This document shows, piece by piece, positions 28,223 to 38,777 of a stretch of 64,000 nt of DNA. The position numbers and the translations under genes were made by a program. Numbering within the stretch: the stretch's first letter is position 1; each line of letters begins with the position of its first letter. The stretch spans positions 109,288-173,287 of the forward strand of contig JAHHHJ010000014.1 of assembly GCA_019359445.1 (NCBI GenBank). The letters run 5' to 3'. This DNA is from Kastovskya adunca ATA6-11-RM4 (GTDB taxonomy: Bacteria; Cyanobacteriota; Cyanobacteriia; Cyanobacteriales; Coleofasciculaceae). The notes beneath the pieces are model-generated. The model saw only the letters and a list, made by a program, of their open reading frames with translations, ran no database searches and had not been told where the DNA came from.

Positions 28223-30409
28223 TTAGCCTGCGTCATCTGCCAAAACTTTATTATGGATATAAACAAACTGATATGCTGCCACCTCCTCCACTGACTGATG
28301 ATCATTCTGGCGTTCAAATCCAGGTGAATTTAATTTATTCCCATACACCTTTTTGAGAGTTTCTATTAATAACTCAGCATCAACAACAGAAACAATTGCA
28401 TCATAAGTGTTTCGTTTAAGTGTACCTTTGGAAGGTAGTCCTACACGATAAGGTGGTTCCATACCCATTGACCAAACTGTTGGAATATAGCATTTGATAA
28501 AATCAACAGCACTATTAGGATCTTGCTCAAAGCAACTTCTCAGATAGTTATTAGTCTCTTCTTTTGAAGACCAAGACGCCCAAAAGCTAAGTAACTCACG
28601 GGTACTTTCAGGAGAGTTAAGATAAATAGCTTTTTCTTGAGCTACATCCCTAATTCTATGGATAACCACTTCTGCAAGGACACTAATATCAGATTCAGAA
28701 AATAGATCTTCGCTATCTTCCTTTTCATCATCTTTCTTACTTGCCCGTATCCATTTAAAACATTCAGGCGCAAAGCAAATGGGGTTTGCAATTTGCAGAA
28801 CCTGTTTGGCAAGAATGAGCCTCTTATCTGATTCATCAATCTTTTGGATCAAGTGGCTAACCAAAATTCCCGCTCTACTAAAGGCACTCTCAAAAGAGTA
28901 CAGTGTTTCAGGTTTCGGAAAATAACTTCCCATTTCTGCTAAAGCTAGAGCCAAGTTTTGAGAAGCCAAATTTGATAATTGATAAATTTTTCTGAAAATT
29001 TCAGCAAGAAATGAGTCTGTACTTGAACTTTGATAGTTTGTAATTCTTTTAATTTCATTGCTGATGCTGCTGCCATCAGCTTGCTCCAGTTGATTCAAGA
29101 AAACCAGTAAATTTTGATCTGAAATGTCATCTTCAGGAATACTATACGCAAAATATCTTTTAAAATACTTTAAAGATGCTATACGTTTTTGCTGAGTCCA
29201 CTCTATTTGCCAATCTGAGCCATGATGAATATTTCCTAGTACTCCAGTAAGGTGAGGAAATAACTCTTTTAATAAATTTTTTGCATATATCTGAGCTTCT
29301 TGGCTTAAATCAGAAATACTTTGCTCAATATACTCAATTACCATATTCTTGACTTGTTCAAAATTTCCACCTTGGTCTAAAACTTGACCAAGGAAATAGC
29401 TCGGCTTATCTTTTATAGAACTGTACAATTTAGGATAAAAGACCTTAACTCCTTCAATAAGTAATAAGTCAACTATGTTTACCTCCCCCTTAAGAAGAGG
29501 AATAGAGAAAGTGATAGTATTACCATATCTCTGGGCTACTCTTGGTGTCTTCAGTTGAATTGCTAATCCTTCCGAAAAGCATTTAATAAATCTTCTAACA
29601 TCCTCTTCGGTCAACTCTAAACTGATATTTTTTAGAGCTTCATCAACACACTCAAAACAAAATTTCTGCAAAGAACCATAGCTTACCTGTGGCAGAGTCA
29701 ACGGTACTTGAATAATTTTTTCTAGAAAGCTACGTCCTGCTTCTAAATCTCCAGAACCGTATTTCTCGGAAATTGCTGATGCAACTTTCTCTTCGTCAAA
29801 AGCCAAAAGGTAAGTAGTATTCTTAAAGCCAGCAGAAAGCTTCACAAGCTTAAAGATACTTTGTATTTCAGATTTGTCTAGTCTATCAATATCGTCTATG
29901 AATATTACAAGTCGTTTATTTTCTTCTTCAAGTATCTTCTCAATACGCTTTTTATTTTCTTCTAGCTTGACTTGAGAAAAAAGATTGCCTAACTTTTCAA
30001 AAATTTGACCAGAGCCTCGAACAGCCCCAGTGGGATCAGCCAAAGATAAAGGTGCAAGAATCTCCCCAGATTTTGCAAGCCATCCTCCAATATCTTCCGC
30101 TCTCGTCGTCAACTTTCGCTTTAAAGCATCTGCTAATGTCTGGAAAAAACTTAAAAGTAGCTTTTCTTCATCTCTAAAGAACCAAGGATTAAAACGAACA
30201 CAAACAATATTTGAATCCTTTTCAAGAATCTTTTCTATGAAGTTAAAAACAGTTGTCTTGCCTTCACCCCAAGCACCATAAATACCAATCACAATGCTGC
30301 TTGAATCATGCCTTGATGATATGACTTCAGCGATCCGCTGAGAAAACGGGAATCGATTAAACTTGTCCAGGTAGGGATCTAATACTGGATTATCTGGAAA
30401 CATCATCAC
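28223..30409 (-). CDS. KAP-family P-loop NTPase
   Basis: The 728-residue protein starts with a KAP NTPase domain. Walker A is GAWGEGKTT with Lys51, and Walker B is LVIFIDDIDRLD (~168-178), followed by FKLVKLSAGFKNTTYLLAFDEE as usual in KAP proteins. The residues after ~390 form a helical region that I do not recognise. No membrane segment is evident between Walker A and B, although many KAP proteins have one. The gene is clearly more AT-rich than its neighbours, which suggests acquisition. KAP NTPases occur in bacteria, often on mobile or defence-associated DNA; a defence role is possible but not shown. It is alone, convergent with the M3 peptidase gene. Confidence 0.9.
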   Translation of the reverse strand: MMMFPDNPVLDPYLDKFNRFPFSQRIAEVISSRHDSSSIVIGIYGAWGEGKTTVFNFIEKILEKDSNIVCVRFNPWFFRDEEKLLLSFFQTLADALKRKLTTRAEDIGGWLAKSGEILAPLSLADPTGAVRGSGQIFEKLGNLFSQVKLEENKKRIEKILEEENKRLVIFIDDIDRLDKSEIQSIFKLVKLSAGFKNTTYLLAFDEEKVASAISEKYGSGDLEAGRSFLEKIIQVPLTLPQVSYGSLQKFCFECVDEALKNISLELTEEDVRRFIKCFSEGLAIQLKTPRVAQRYGNTITFSIPLLKGEVNIVDLLLIEGVKVFYPKLYSSIKDKPSYFLGQVLDQGGNFEQVKNMVIEYIEQSISDLSQEAQIYAKNLLKELFPHLTGVLGNIHHGSDWQIEWTQQKRIASLKYFKRYFAYSIPEDDISDQNLLVFLNQLEQADGSSISNEIKRITNYQSSSTDSFLAEIFRKIYQLSNLASQNLALALAEMGSYFPKPETLYSFESAFSRAGILVSHLIQKIDESDKRLILAKQVLQIANPICFAPECFKWIRASKKDDEKEDSEDLFSESDISVLAEVVIHRIRDVAQEKAIYLNSPESTRELLSFWASWSSKEETNNYLRSCFEQDPNSAVDFIKCYIPTVWSMGMEPPYRVGLPSKGTLKRNTYDAIVSVVDAELLIETLKKVYGNKLNSPGFERQNDHQSVEEVAAYQFVYIHNKVLADDAG

Positions 30410-30688
30410 TCTTGTAATTCACCAAGAATAATTCTAGCTCTCGAAAATTGCTCTAGAGGCTGACTAGCACTTTGGGACTGTTCCTCACTAGTAACCTAAG
30501 CCATCCAACTATGTATTCAATGTCAGAAGTGAGGGATAACACCCTAGTTCTAAGGAATGAAACAGAAACTTTGCTGCATAGGTGTGACGGGAGTCCTCTC
30601 GTGGAAGAAAGATAGACATCCCACCATCTTTCATGCAACGGCTCTACTATCTTTGAAATACAACTTGGTATTAGGAGGCTGCCGACTC

Positions 30689-31135
30689 ATGAGCGATCGC
30701 ATTCTGAAAGTTGTCACCTACGCCGATGAGCTAGACGCCATTCAAAGGGTGCGGAAGACGGTGTTCCAACAAGAGCAAGGAGTCGATCCCGCCCTAGAAT
30801 TTGACGGTCAAGATGAGGCAGCTCAACACATTGTTTTGTATTTAGACGGGCAGCCTGTGGGCACCGCACGCCTGCGGTATATTAGCGATCGCCTCGTCAA
30901 AATTGAGCGAGTTGCGGTAGTAGCCGACTACCGAGGACGCGGTTTAGGTAGACAAATCATGGAAACAGCCCTCTGTGTTTTGCGATCGCAGCCAGTGTCA
31001 GTGGTGAAAATCCACGCTCAACTTACGGTGCAACCATTCTACGAAAAACTAGGGTTTGTCCCCCAAGGGGAAGTGTTTGAAGAAGCAGGTATCCCCCACA
31101 TCGAAATGCGTAAATCCTTAGCCAAGGCTCCTTAA
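30689..31135 (+). CDS. GNAT-family N-acetyltransferase
   Basis: The 148-residue protein shows the GNAT core: RVRKTVFQQEQGVDPALEFDG near the start, GQPVGTARLRYI, and the acetyl-CoA loop ERVAVVADYRGRGLGRQIM with Q/RxxGxG/A. The end HAQLTVQPFYEKLGFVPQGE is the usual final strand and helix. The substrate is unknown; the sequence resembles the ElaA/YjcF type. The frame is open upstream to 30557, but the ATG at 30689 has TAGGAGG 10 bases before it and gives the family start. Confidence 0.9.
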   Translation: MSDRILKVVTYADELDAIQRVRKTVFQQEQGVDPALEFDGQDEAAQHIVLYLDGQPVGTARLRYISDRLVKIERVAVVADYRGRGLGRQIMETALCVLRSQPVSVVKIHAQLTVQPFYEKLGFVPQGEVFEEAGIPHIEMRKSLAKAP

Positions 31136-31372
31136 ACAGCTTTTTTTATATCGATTGCGACCGGGTAGGCAGCATTCTTGTCCACCGTGATCACTCGTGG
31201 AGCTTGAGTGTGCTGAGCCTTGAGAATATTGCAAAAAACTGTGCCTATCCTTGCCCTCCCGCTCCGCACTCATCATAAAATCCCAGGAGTAGGCTTTCCC
31301 ACTTACCATTGACCTGTTGTTGCGACACAACCGTTTAGACTATTAAGAACCTTTAGACGAATAGGATGCGCC

Positions 31373-33217
31373 ATGCCGACCTATCGCTCCAAAACCTCCA
31401 CCCAGGGACGCAATATGGCCGGGGCCCGCGCTCTCTGGCGAGCCACCGGAATGCACACCGAGGATTTCGAGAAGCCAATCATTGCCGTCGCCAACTCCTT
31501 TACCCAATTCGTACCCGGACACGTTCACCTAAAGGATCTGGGACAACTGGTGTGCCGTGAAATTGAAGCCGCCGGGGGTGTCGCCAAGGAATTCAACACC
31601 ATTGCCGTGGATGATGGCATCGCCATGGGTCATGACGGGATGCTCTACAGCCTGCCCTCGCGCGAGATCATCGCCGATTCAGTCGAGTACATGGTCAACG
31701 CCCATTGTGCCGACGCCCTAGTCTGCATTTCCAACTGTGACAAAATCACCCCCGGTATGTTGATGGCAGCCCTGCGTCTCAACATTCCTGCCGTATTTGT
31801 TTCCGGTGGCCCGATGGAAGCGGGCAAGACGAAGCTCTCGGAACACAAACTGGATCTAGTGGATGCCATGGTGGCTGCCGCGAACGACCGTATCAGCGAT
31901 GAGCTAGTCGAAGAGTATGAGCGTTCCGCCTGCCCAACCTGTGGCTCTTGCTCCGGTATGTTCACCGCCAACTCCATGAACTGCCTTACCGAGGCGATTG
32001 GTCTCTCCTTACCCGGCAATGGCACCACGCTAGCGACCCATTTCGACCGTAAAGATCTGTTTCTCAACGCCGCGCGAACCATTGTCAGCATTACCCGCCG
32101 CTACTACGAGCAGGACGATGAATCGGTACTGCCACGCTCTATTGCCAGTTTCAAAGCGTTCGAGAATGCCATGATGCTGGATATCGCCATGGGCGGCTCC
32201 ACCAACACCATTCTGCACTTACTGGCTGCTGCTCATGAAGCCGGGGTCAATTTCACCTTGACCGACATCGATCGCCTCTCGCGTCAGGTACCACAACTCT
32301 GCAAGGTGGCACCTAACACCCCCCAGTATCATGTCGAGGATGTCCACCGGGCGGGCGGTATCCCCGCTATTCTCGGTGAGCTGGATCGTGCCGGACTGCT
32401 CCACACGGACTTGCCAACAGTCCACAGTCAGACGCTCAAAGAAGCGATCGCTCACTGGGACATCATGCGTACCGATGACGAAGCCGTCCACACCTTCTTC
32501 AAAGCTGGCCCGGCGGGGATTCCAACTCAGCAAGCGTTCAGCCAATCGACCCGCTGGCCCTCCCTCGACTTGGATCGAGAAAACGGCTGTATTCGCCGTG
32601 TCGAAAACGCCTACAGCACCGAGGGCGGACTGACTGTACTCTACGGCAACCTGGCTGAGCGCGGTTGTATTGTGAAGACGGCAGGCGTAGACGAAAGCAT
32701 TCATGTGTTTGAAGGCAAGGCACGGATTTATGAAAGTCAGGATGCCGCTGTCAAAGGAATTCTCAACGATGAGGTGGAACCGGGCGATGTGGTAATTATT
32801 CGCTATGAAGGGCCGCGCGGTGGGCCGGGTATGCAGGAAATGCTCTATCCAACCAGTTACCTTAAATCCAAGGGTCTGGGCAAGGCTTGTGCATTATTAA
32901 CCGATGGTCGTTTCTCCGGCGGGACTTCAGGACTCTCGATTGGTCATGCCTCCCCGGAGGCAGCGGCGGGCGGCAATATTGCGCTGGTTCAGGGCGGCGA
33001 TCGCATCCTGATCGACATCCCCAATCGCCGCATCAATGTGGAGCTATCGGCGGAGGAATTAGCCAACCGTCGTGTGGCAATGGAAGCGAAGGGCAAAGAT
33101 GCCTGGAAGCCTGCACAGCAGAGGCAGCGTCGGGTGAGTGCGGCGCTCAAGGCTTATGCACTGCTGGCGACTAGCGCGGATCAAGGCGCGGTACGAAACC
33201 TGGAAATGCTGGAGTAA
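31373..33217 (+). CDS. ilvD: Dihydroxy-acid dehydratase, gammaproteobacterial type
   Basis: The 614-residue enzyme dehydrates 2,3-dihydroxy-isovalerate and its homologue in valine/isoleucine synthesis. Cluster cysteines appear in [12 protein letters not shown] (~119-130) and [15 protein letters not shown] (~186-200). Residue by residue it resembles E. coli IlvD very closely along the whole length (start [15 protein letters not shown], end LATSADxGAVR). Typical cyanobacterial IlvD is shorter (about 560 residues) and diverges from this form. The gene is also more GC-rich than its neighbours. Horizontal transfer from a gammaproteobacterium is therefore likely (inference). Whether it replaces or adds to a native ilvD cannot be told here. 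Confidence 0.95.
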   Translation: MPTYRSKTSTQGRNMAGARALWRATGMHTEDFEKPIIAVANSFTQFVPGHVHLKDLGQLVCREIEAAGGVAKEFNTIAVDDGIAMGHDGMLYSLPSREIIADSVEYMVNAHCADALVCISNCDKITPGMLMAALRLNIPAVFVSGGPMEAGKTKLSEHKLDLVDAMVAAANDRISDELVEEYERSACPTCGSCSGMFTANSMNCLTEAIGLSLPGNGTTLATHFDRKDLFLNAARTIVSITRRYYEQDDESVLPRSIASFKAFENAMMLDIAMGGSTNTILHLLAAAHEAGVNFTLTDIDRLSRQVPQLCKVAPNTPQYHVEDVHRAGGIPAILGELDRAGLLHTDLPTVHSQTLKEAIAHWDIMRTDDEAVHTFFKAGPAGIPTQQAFSQSTRWPSLDLDRENGCIRRVENAYSTEGGLTVLYGNLAERGCIVKTAGVDESIHVFEGKARIYESQDAAVKGILNDEVEPGDVVIIRYEGPRGGPGMQEMLYPTSYLKSKGLGKACALLTDGRFSGGTSGLSIGHASPEAAAGGNIALVQGGDRILIDIPNRRINVELSAEELANRRVAMEAKGKDAWKPAQQRQRRVSAALKAYALLATSADQGAVRNLEMLE

Positions 33218-33415
33218 GAGAAATACGCAGACACAACCCTACCAGAAGCCTCTTAATGGCTGCCTGCTGGGTTGGATTAACTAACAGATGGCGATATTAA
33301 CCGATTGCGATCGCATAGGTGTTGTCAAATCCTGCACCTAAATCCCAGGATTCTATCCACTGCGGCAACACAGTAGAGAAAATTGACTGTACTTTTATCT
33401 ACCAATATCCTGTTG

Positions 33416-33456
33416 AAAAAAGAGCGAGAGTATTACCCCCGCTCTGTATTTTTTCC
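33416..33456. terminator. Bidirectional terminator between ilvD and cphA
   Basis: AGAGCG (33421-33426) pairs with CGCTCT (33440-33445). An A-run lies on the left and a T-run on the right, so the hairpin can stop transcription on both strands. It lies in the gap between the convergent ilvD and cphA genes. Confidence 0.85.
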
Positions 33457-33468
33457 TCTAACTTCTAA

Positions 33469-36153
33469 CTACGCCTGATTTACCACTGAGGTTTGTACCC
33501 CCACTTGCCTGTCTACAGAAGTTGGCTGAAAGCCGTTCTCCGGTTGAGGGTGACGTGCCTCAATCAGGCTGATGGCACGGCTGACGGATTCAGGTAAGAT
33601 GACCACCAAGCTGCCTTCAGAAGCTTGGTCTAAACCTGTATTAACCGCCTCAACTTCATTCAGGATCACTTCATAACGGCAATCAGGATTGACCTGCTCG
33701 ATGCCCTTACTAATTAACGCGGCGGCTTCACCACTGGCACGACCGCGCAAGTCATCATCTTCTTTAATGAACAGACGGTTAAAGAACTTAGCAGAAAGTC
33801 TACCCAGTTCGATGAAGTCTTCATCTCGGCGATCGCCGGGGCCTCCCACCACACCAATTCGCTCACCGGGCCAATTGTTGACAAAACCCCCCAAAGCTTC
33901 ATAGCTAGCCGCATTGTGAGCATAATCAATCAAGGCATGGTAATGACCGAGGTTAAAGAGATTCATCCGCCCTGGAGTCTGACTTGCAGATGCCCGGAAG
34001 GTGCCTAAAGCAGAGCGAATCGCCTCAATCGATACCCCTTGAGCAAAGGCGGCCAAACTCGCCGCCAGAGCATTGGCAATCTGGAAAGGAGCGCGTCCTG
34101 ACATCGTCACCGGGATATTCACCGCCTGATCGATCCGTAGCGTCCAATCTCCCTTCAAAATCGATAGATAGCCGTTCTCATACACCGCCGCCAAGCCGCC
34201 TTGCTGGGTGTGCTTGCAAACTAGCTGGTTATCGGGATGCATCGAGAAATAGGCGACCTGACCTTGCACGCGATCTGCCATTGCTGCCACCAATGGGTCA
34301 TCCGCATTCAGCACAGCATACCCTTTAGCACTGACCGATTCTGCCACCACACTCTTGAGGTGCGCCATTTGCTCAATCGTTTCAATGTCCCCAAGTCCTA
34401 GGTGGTCGGCTGCCACATTCAAGACCACCCCAACATCACAAGTCTCAAACGCCAAACCTGAACGAAGAATTCCACCCCGTGCGGTTTCTAGCACAGCCAC
34501 TTCAACTGTGGGGTCTGTAAGAATCACCTGGGCGCTTTGAGGACCAGTAGTGTCGCCTTTTTCGATTAGATATTCACCGATATAAATACCATCAGTGGTG
34601 GTGTAGCCAACAACCTGTCCCGTCTGACGGTAAATATGGGCAATCAATCGAGTCGTGGTAGTTTTGCCGTTCGTTCCCGTAATCGCCAAAATCGGTACCC
34701 GACTAGGTTGTCCTGAGGGAAACAGCATTTCTAGGACGGGAGCGGCAACGTTTCTGGGTAAACCCTGACTGGGACAGACATGCATCCGGAAGCCAGGAGC
34801 AGCATTCACTTCCACAACAACGCCATCGACATCTCGTATGGGTTGGGTAATATCTGGTGTGACTACATCAATACCAGCAATATCTAAACCAATAATTTTG
34901 GCGACTCGTTGAGCCGTCCAAATATTTGTCGGGTGAATATCATCAGTGCGGTCTACGGCAATTCCTCCGGTGCTGAGGTTAGCCGTGGCTCGGAGGTAAC
35001 ATACCTCCCCGGACTCTAGAACTGTTTCCAGGGTGTAGCCTTGGCGTTCTAACAGCGATAAGCTGGTGCGGTCTACAACTATTTTGGTGAGAACGTTATC
35101 GTGTCCGTCGCCGCGATTGGGGTCGCTATTGACTTCCTCTATCAGTTCTGCCACCGTAGACTTGCCATTGCCAGCCACGTGCGCCGGAACCCGTTCTGCC
35201 ACTGCCACTACTTTGCCGTTGACGACTAAAATCCGATGATCGCGACCCTGGTAGTAGCGCTCAATAATGACGGCGCGGGAAATATCTCTAGCCACGTCAT
35301 AGGCTTTCTCTGCCTCTTCCCAGCTATTGATATCGATAGTGATGCCACGTCCGTGATTACCATCTAGGGGCTTGATCACGATGGGGAAGCCCCCCACGTC
35401 TTTAATGGCGATTTCCAGCTCGTCGAGATACTGAATCACGGTGCCCCGTGGCACGGGAACTCCGGCATCACGGAGGATTTGTTTAGTGCCTTCTTTGTCA
35501 CAGGCAAGCTCAACGCCTAAAATTCCAGAGTAGTTACTGAGTGTGGCTTGAATCCGTTTTTGGTGGACGCCGTAGCCAAGCTGAATCATGGCACGAGCGC
35601 TCAGAGGTATCCAGGGAATGTTGCGGGCTTCTGCTTCTTTGACAAGGGTTTCTGTACTCGGGCCTAAGGCGGCATCACGAGATAGCTGTACCAGGTCTTT
35701 TAGGTCTTGCTCTAATTCGCTTTGGGGATAGCTCCCTGTATCAACAATGCTTTGGCACAGTCGTACTGCTGCTCTGGCGGCGTAACGTCCAGCTTGTTCT
35801 TCTACGTACTCAAAAACAACTTGGTAAATTCCTGGTGTCGCTGTCTCTCTAGTACGACCAAATCCTGCGCGCATCCCTGAGAGTTCTTGCAGTTCCAGAG
35901 CGACGTGTTCAATGATGTGACCCATCATTGTGCCTTTGGCAACGCGGCTGAGAAAACCACCCCGTACCCCAGGGGAACAAAAGTGTTCTTCGAGAGAGGG
36001 CAGTGCGGCAATGAGTCCATTGTAAAACCCTGGAATTTCATTAGAGGGCTTTTCTGCCAGATCCTCTAAATCAAGACGCATAACGATGAGCTTGTTGCGT
36101 CGAATGCTCCAGTAGTTGGGACCGCGTAACGTCTGGATTCTCAGAATTCTCAT
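33469..36153 (-). CDS. cphA: Cyanophycin synthetase
   Basis: The 894-residue enzyme makes cyanophycin, a poly-aspartate with arginine side chains, from Asp, Arg and ATP. It has the family's three parts: an N-terminal domain starting MRILRIQTLRGPNYWSIRR, an ATP-grasp domain (~210-480, with IKPLDGNHGRGI and VVEVNAAPGFRMH), and a Mur-ligase-like domain whose P-loop is GTNGKTTTTRLIAH (~493). Length is about that of known CphA proteins. The frame opens 9 codons earlier (36180), but the ATG at 36153 gives the canonical N-terminus. It lies downstream of cphB on the same strand with a 597-base gap and ends at a bidirectional terminator. Confidence 0.97.
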   Translation of the reverse strand: MRILRIQTLRGPNYWSIRRNKLIVMRLDLEDLAEKPSNEIPGFYNGLIAALPSLEEHFCSPGVRGGFLSRVAKGTMMGHIIEHVALELQELSGMRAGFGRTRETATPGIYQVVFEYVEEQAGRYAARAAVRLCQSIVDTGSYPQSELEQDLKDLVQLSRDAALGPSTETLVKEAEARNIPWIPLSARAMIQLGYGVHQKRIQATLSNYSGILGVELACDKEGTKQILRDAGVPVPRGTVIQYLDELEIAIKDVGGFPIVIKPLDGNHGRGITIDINSWEEAEKAYDVARDISRAVIIERYYQGRDHRILVVNGKVVAVAERVPAHVAGNGKSTVAELIEEVNSDPNRGDGHDNVLTKIVVDRTSLSLLERQGYTLETVLESGEVCYLRATANLSTGGIAVDRTDDIHPTNIWTAQRVAKIIGLDIAGIDVVTPDITQPIRDVDGVVVEVNAAPGFRMHVCPSQGLPRNVAAPVLEMLFPSGQPSRVPILAITGTNGKTTTTRLIAHIYRQTGQVVGYTTTDGIYIGEYLIEKGDTTGPQSAQVILTDPTVEVAVLETARGGILRSGLAFETCDVGVVLNVAADHLGLGDIETIEQMAHLKSVVAESVSAKGYAVLNADDPLVAAMADRVQGQVAYFSMHPDNQLVCKHTQQGGLAAVYENGYLSILKGDWTLRIDQAVNIPVTMSGRAPFQIANALAASLAAFAQGVSIEAIRSALGTFRASASQTPGRMNLFNLGHYHALIDYAHNAASYEALGGFVNNWPGERIGVVGGPGDRRDEDFIELGRLSAKFFNRLFIKEDDDLRGRASGEAAALISKGIEQVNPDCRYEVILNEVEAVNTGLDQASEGSLVVILPESVSRAISLIEARHPQPENGFQPTSVDRQVGVQTSVVNQA

Positions 36154-36750
36154 AGCAGATGATGAAGGATAGTGATTCACACTCTTCGAGCAAAGGCAAC
36201 TGCTTTAGTAGCAATGCCATTTCTTTAACCACCCAACGGTAGCGGGAAATTAACTGACAGTATAAGGCAATGAAATTCTTCTGCATTCTGGCAAAAGTTA
36301 GGGGTTATCCCCTAAAACCTGATGAATTTTGACGCTAAAGTGAGTGCTCTTTGACGACTGCCAGTGGGGAGTGGGGAATACTTGTGTTTGGGGATAACGA
36401 AGCGCCGGAGTTAGGTTGGGTGATAGCTAGAGACGGTATATTCGACCCCGCTCTTGGTGCTTGAGAAGAGAAAAATCTTTGATTTGAAACTAGTTACTGA
36501 CTTCATGGTAAGTAGTATTGGACTGAGGTTTGAATTTTAGACCTTAACCCCTGGCAGATGTTGAATTCAGCCTGAGCTAGGTCACTCCTGACCGGGTGTA
36601 TTAAGTCTGAATCTAGTTTCTATCTTCAAAAAGCACACAAACTGTTCTCAGTGAACAATTTCTTGAGAGAAGTTGACAGGAACTAAACTCAGAGGAACTT
36701 CCTGATTTGGCCAAGGGCTAAACAGGCATTTTGCTCAACAAATTGTGACT
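36154..36750. other. Gene-free spacer between cphB and cphA
   Basis: These 597 bases contain no convincing ORF. A short GGGGAGTGGGGA-type simple repeat lies near 36365-36378. The cphA promoter should be here. No nitrogen-regulator (NtcA) site stood out to me. Confidence 0.45.
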
Positions 36751-37617
36751 TTAGCAGTTTGAGACCAGCGATCGCTTGTGCAAGTGGTAGCAATCGCCGT
36801 GGCTGAGAATATGCACTCGGAGATTGTGCAGGCTAATGGGATCTTCGGCTCCAATCTCGGAGTGGTTGGTGTATACCATTTCCCCAGGATCGACAATGGT
36901 GACATTTCCTTTACCCATCACCAGCAACAATCCGTCTCGTTCAAACAAAGCGCAGGTATCTTCATCAATGCCCATCCCCAAGCGGTCAGGATGAGCCGCC
37001 ACCGCACTCATTAACCGTGCCATGCGATTGCGGTTGTGGAAGTGTTGATCGACAATCACTTCTGGAATCATGCCTAGTCCCATTGCCAGATCGACCAAAG
37101 AGCGATTGGGAGACTCGCCGCTTCCGCCACCAGCAATCATATGATGTCCCATTACCGCTGCGCCAGCACTGGTGCCAGCCAGGGTAATTTCCCCCAAATG
37201 CGCCCTTGTGCGGACTTTTTCCATCAACGGCGTATCGGCTAGTAACCCACACAACCGCAACTGATCGCCCCCGGTCATGAATACCCCAGTACACTGTTCG
37301 ATGTATTCCTGGAAAGAGAAATCTTCGGCTTGGGAGCGATCGCGGATATCCAAAACTTGGATTTCTTTGGCTCCCATATCTTCAAAGATATTGCGATAGC
37401 GATCGCCAATCAACGTCGGTTCGCGAGATGCCGAAGGAATAATGGCAATACGAGCATCACCAGAACCTGCACGACAAAAAAAGGTTTGCAGGATCTCACG
37501 TCCATGAACCTTGTCTTCTGCACCGCCGATCACTAAGATGGCTGTCTTTGTGGATTGGGGCATCCTAGTTCTTGAAAATTGAGAGTCTAGCTGCAGCATA
37601 ATGTCGATTTTTGCCAT
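36751..37617 (-). CDS. cphB: Cyanophycinase
   Basis: The protein is a serine-type exopeptidase that releases Asp-Arg dipeptides from cyanophycin. Family features are ILVIGGAEDKVHGREIL near the start, VFMTGGDQLRL, and the nucleophile in AGTSAGAAVMGHHMI, followed by GLGMIPEVIVDQHFHNRNRMARL. The frame begins at 37617 (288 residues), with alternative ATGs at 37599 and 37563. The last gives 270 residues starting MPQSTKTAILVIGG, close to the known Synechocystis length. None has a strong Shine-Dalgarno sequence, so the start is uncertain. It is upstream of cphA on the same strand. Confidence 0.96.
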   Translation of the reverse strand: MAKIDIMLQLDSQFSRTRMPQSTKTAILVIGGAEDKVHGREILQTFFCRAGSGDARIAIIPSASREPTLIGDRYRNIFEDMGAKEIQVLDIRDRSQAEDFSFQEYIEQCTGVFMTGGDQLRLCGLLADTPLMEKVRTRAHLGEITLAGTSAGAAVMGHHMIAGGGSGESPNRSLVDLAMGLGMIPEVIVDQHFHNRNRMARLMSAVAAHPDRLGMGIDEDTCALFERDGLLLVMGKGNVTIVDPGEMVYTNHSEIGAEDPISLHNLRVHILSHGDCYHLHKRSLVSNC

Positions 37618-38363
37618 ACGGTGAAATCAATACTTAATTTTTGCGGCTGTTGAGGATTACCACGAGACAGAAAATTTAGGTGTTCGTCCTGACGGCATGG
37701 CAACACTCCTGCATCCCTTAACGACTCAGGCTGTGGCTTTTGTCAAGCCAGTCAAGGCTTGAAGTCTGTTTAAGGACTGCTAGCTGCAAAAATCCAGCAG
37801 TCTCGGCTTCGGTAGCAATAAACCATCTGCGTCTTTTTCTTGAGAATCCGCCTGGAGAAACTTTAAGCAAAGCGCGATCGTTTAGCTTTGAAGCCGCATC
37901 ATTTCTGCAATAATGCCAGATTCTGTAAACAATTGCTTCTAAAATCTTTAGGGTTCTCTAACTTTTCACACCGAAAAACTCCCTTGTTTTTAGTGTTGGT
38001 GAGTGACGGGGAGAAAGAAAAAGTCTCAAGGGTGAAGCCTGAAGCAACAGGGTTTTTCGGCAGCAGGGAGAGGATGTCAACAGCTCCTCAATCGCCGCCA
38101 AGAGAACGAAGAGTGGCTTTAGCCTCCGTTGATGTCCCGCTCAGGCGCGAGTCACTTCAGGATTCGATACTGGCAAATAGACCCTGAAATAAAATTTGGG
38201 ATTGCCTCGATTGCTGCCGAAGTTGCTACCTTCAATCACAACAACCGTACTGGGAGTCTCTTGGCGGGGCTTGGCTGCTGTCAAATAAGCCTCTTGTGTC
38301 TCCAGTGCGCTGGAGAGTTTAAAATGTAGTTAGGGATCTTATTGAGCAGAGGAGCAGCTAGGT
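37618..38363. other. Gene-free spacer of about 750 bases
   Basis: Between cphB and the MerR gene, divergently transcribed. A 99-codon open frame at 37888-38187 has unfavourable composition and no recognisable protein, so I do not call it. The region holds the two promoters; nothing else is supportable. Confidence 0.45.
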
Positions 38364-38777
38364 ATGTTAGTTCAAGAAGCGCCAAAACTTATTGGTTTAG
38401 TTGCCAAGGAAAGCGGCGTACCGATTAAGACCATTCGCTACTACGAGGAGTTAGGTCTACTCACGGCATCAGGTAGAACCGAGGGTGGATTTAGATTGTT
38501 TGATTCTGAAGTTTTAGCTCGCCTAAGCTTTATCAAACGTGCCCAGAGCCTGGGATTGAGCCTGTTAGAAATCAAAGAATTTTTGGATGTTCACGATGAG
38601 GGTGACTTACCTTGCGAACAGATAAAAGTTAAGCTGCAAGACAAGGTGGGAGCCATTGACGAACAAATTCAACAACTCCTGATTCTGAGGCAAGAGTTAT
38701 CAGGACTACTTTCAGGCTGGCAAATGACGCCTGAACAGTCTGAGTCAACGATTTGCCCGATCATTGAACAGAGTTAG
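38364..38777 (+). CDS. MerR-family heavy-metal-type transcriptional regulator
   Basis: The 137-residue protein has the MerR winged helix (~10-80): IGLVAKESGVPIKTIRYYEELGLL, then RTEGGFRLFDSEVLARLSFIKRAQSLGLSLLEIKEFL. The dimer helix and the metal loop follow. Two cysteines, C84 in DLPCEQIK and C131 in STICPII, lie at places used for metal binding in CueR/ZntR-like members. A metal (Zn, Cu, Co or Hg) or redox signal is plausible. No metal transporter gene is adjacent, so the target is unknown. ATG start at 38364. Confidence 0.93.
   Translation: MLVQEAPKLIGLVAKESGVPIKTIRYYEELGLLTASGRTEGGFRLFDSEVLARLSFIKRAQSLGLSLLEIKEFLDVHDEGDLPCEQIKVKLQDKVGAIDEQIQQLLILRQELSGLLSGWQMTPEQSESTICPIIEQS

Noticed and set aside
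36071..36286. Minus-strand ORF at the cphA 5' end.
   Set aside because: It overlaps the cphA N-terminus in another frame and has no recognisable features.
37888..38187. 99-codon ORF between cphB and merR.
   Set aside because: Its translation looks like random sequence, with no family or good ribosome-binding site.
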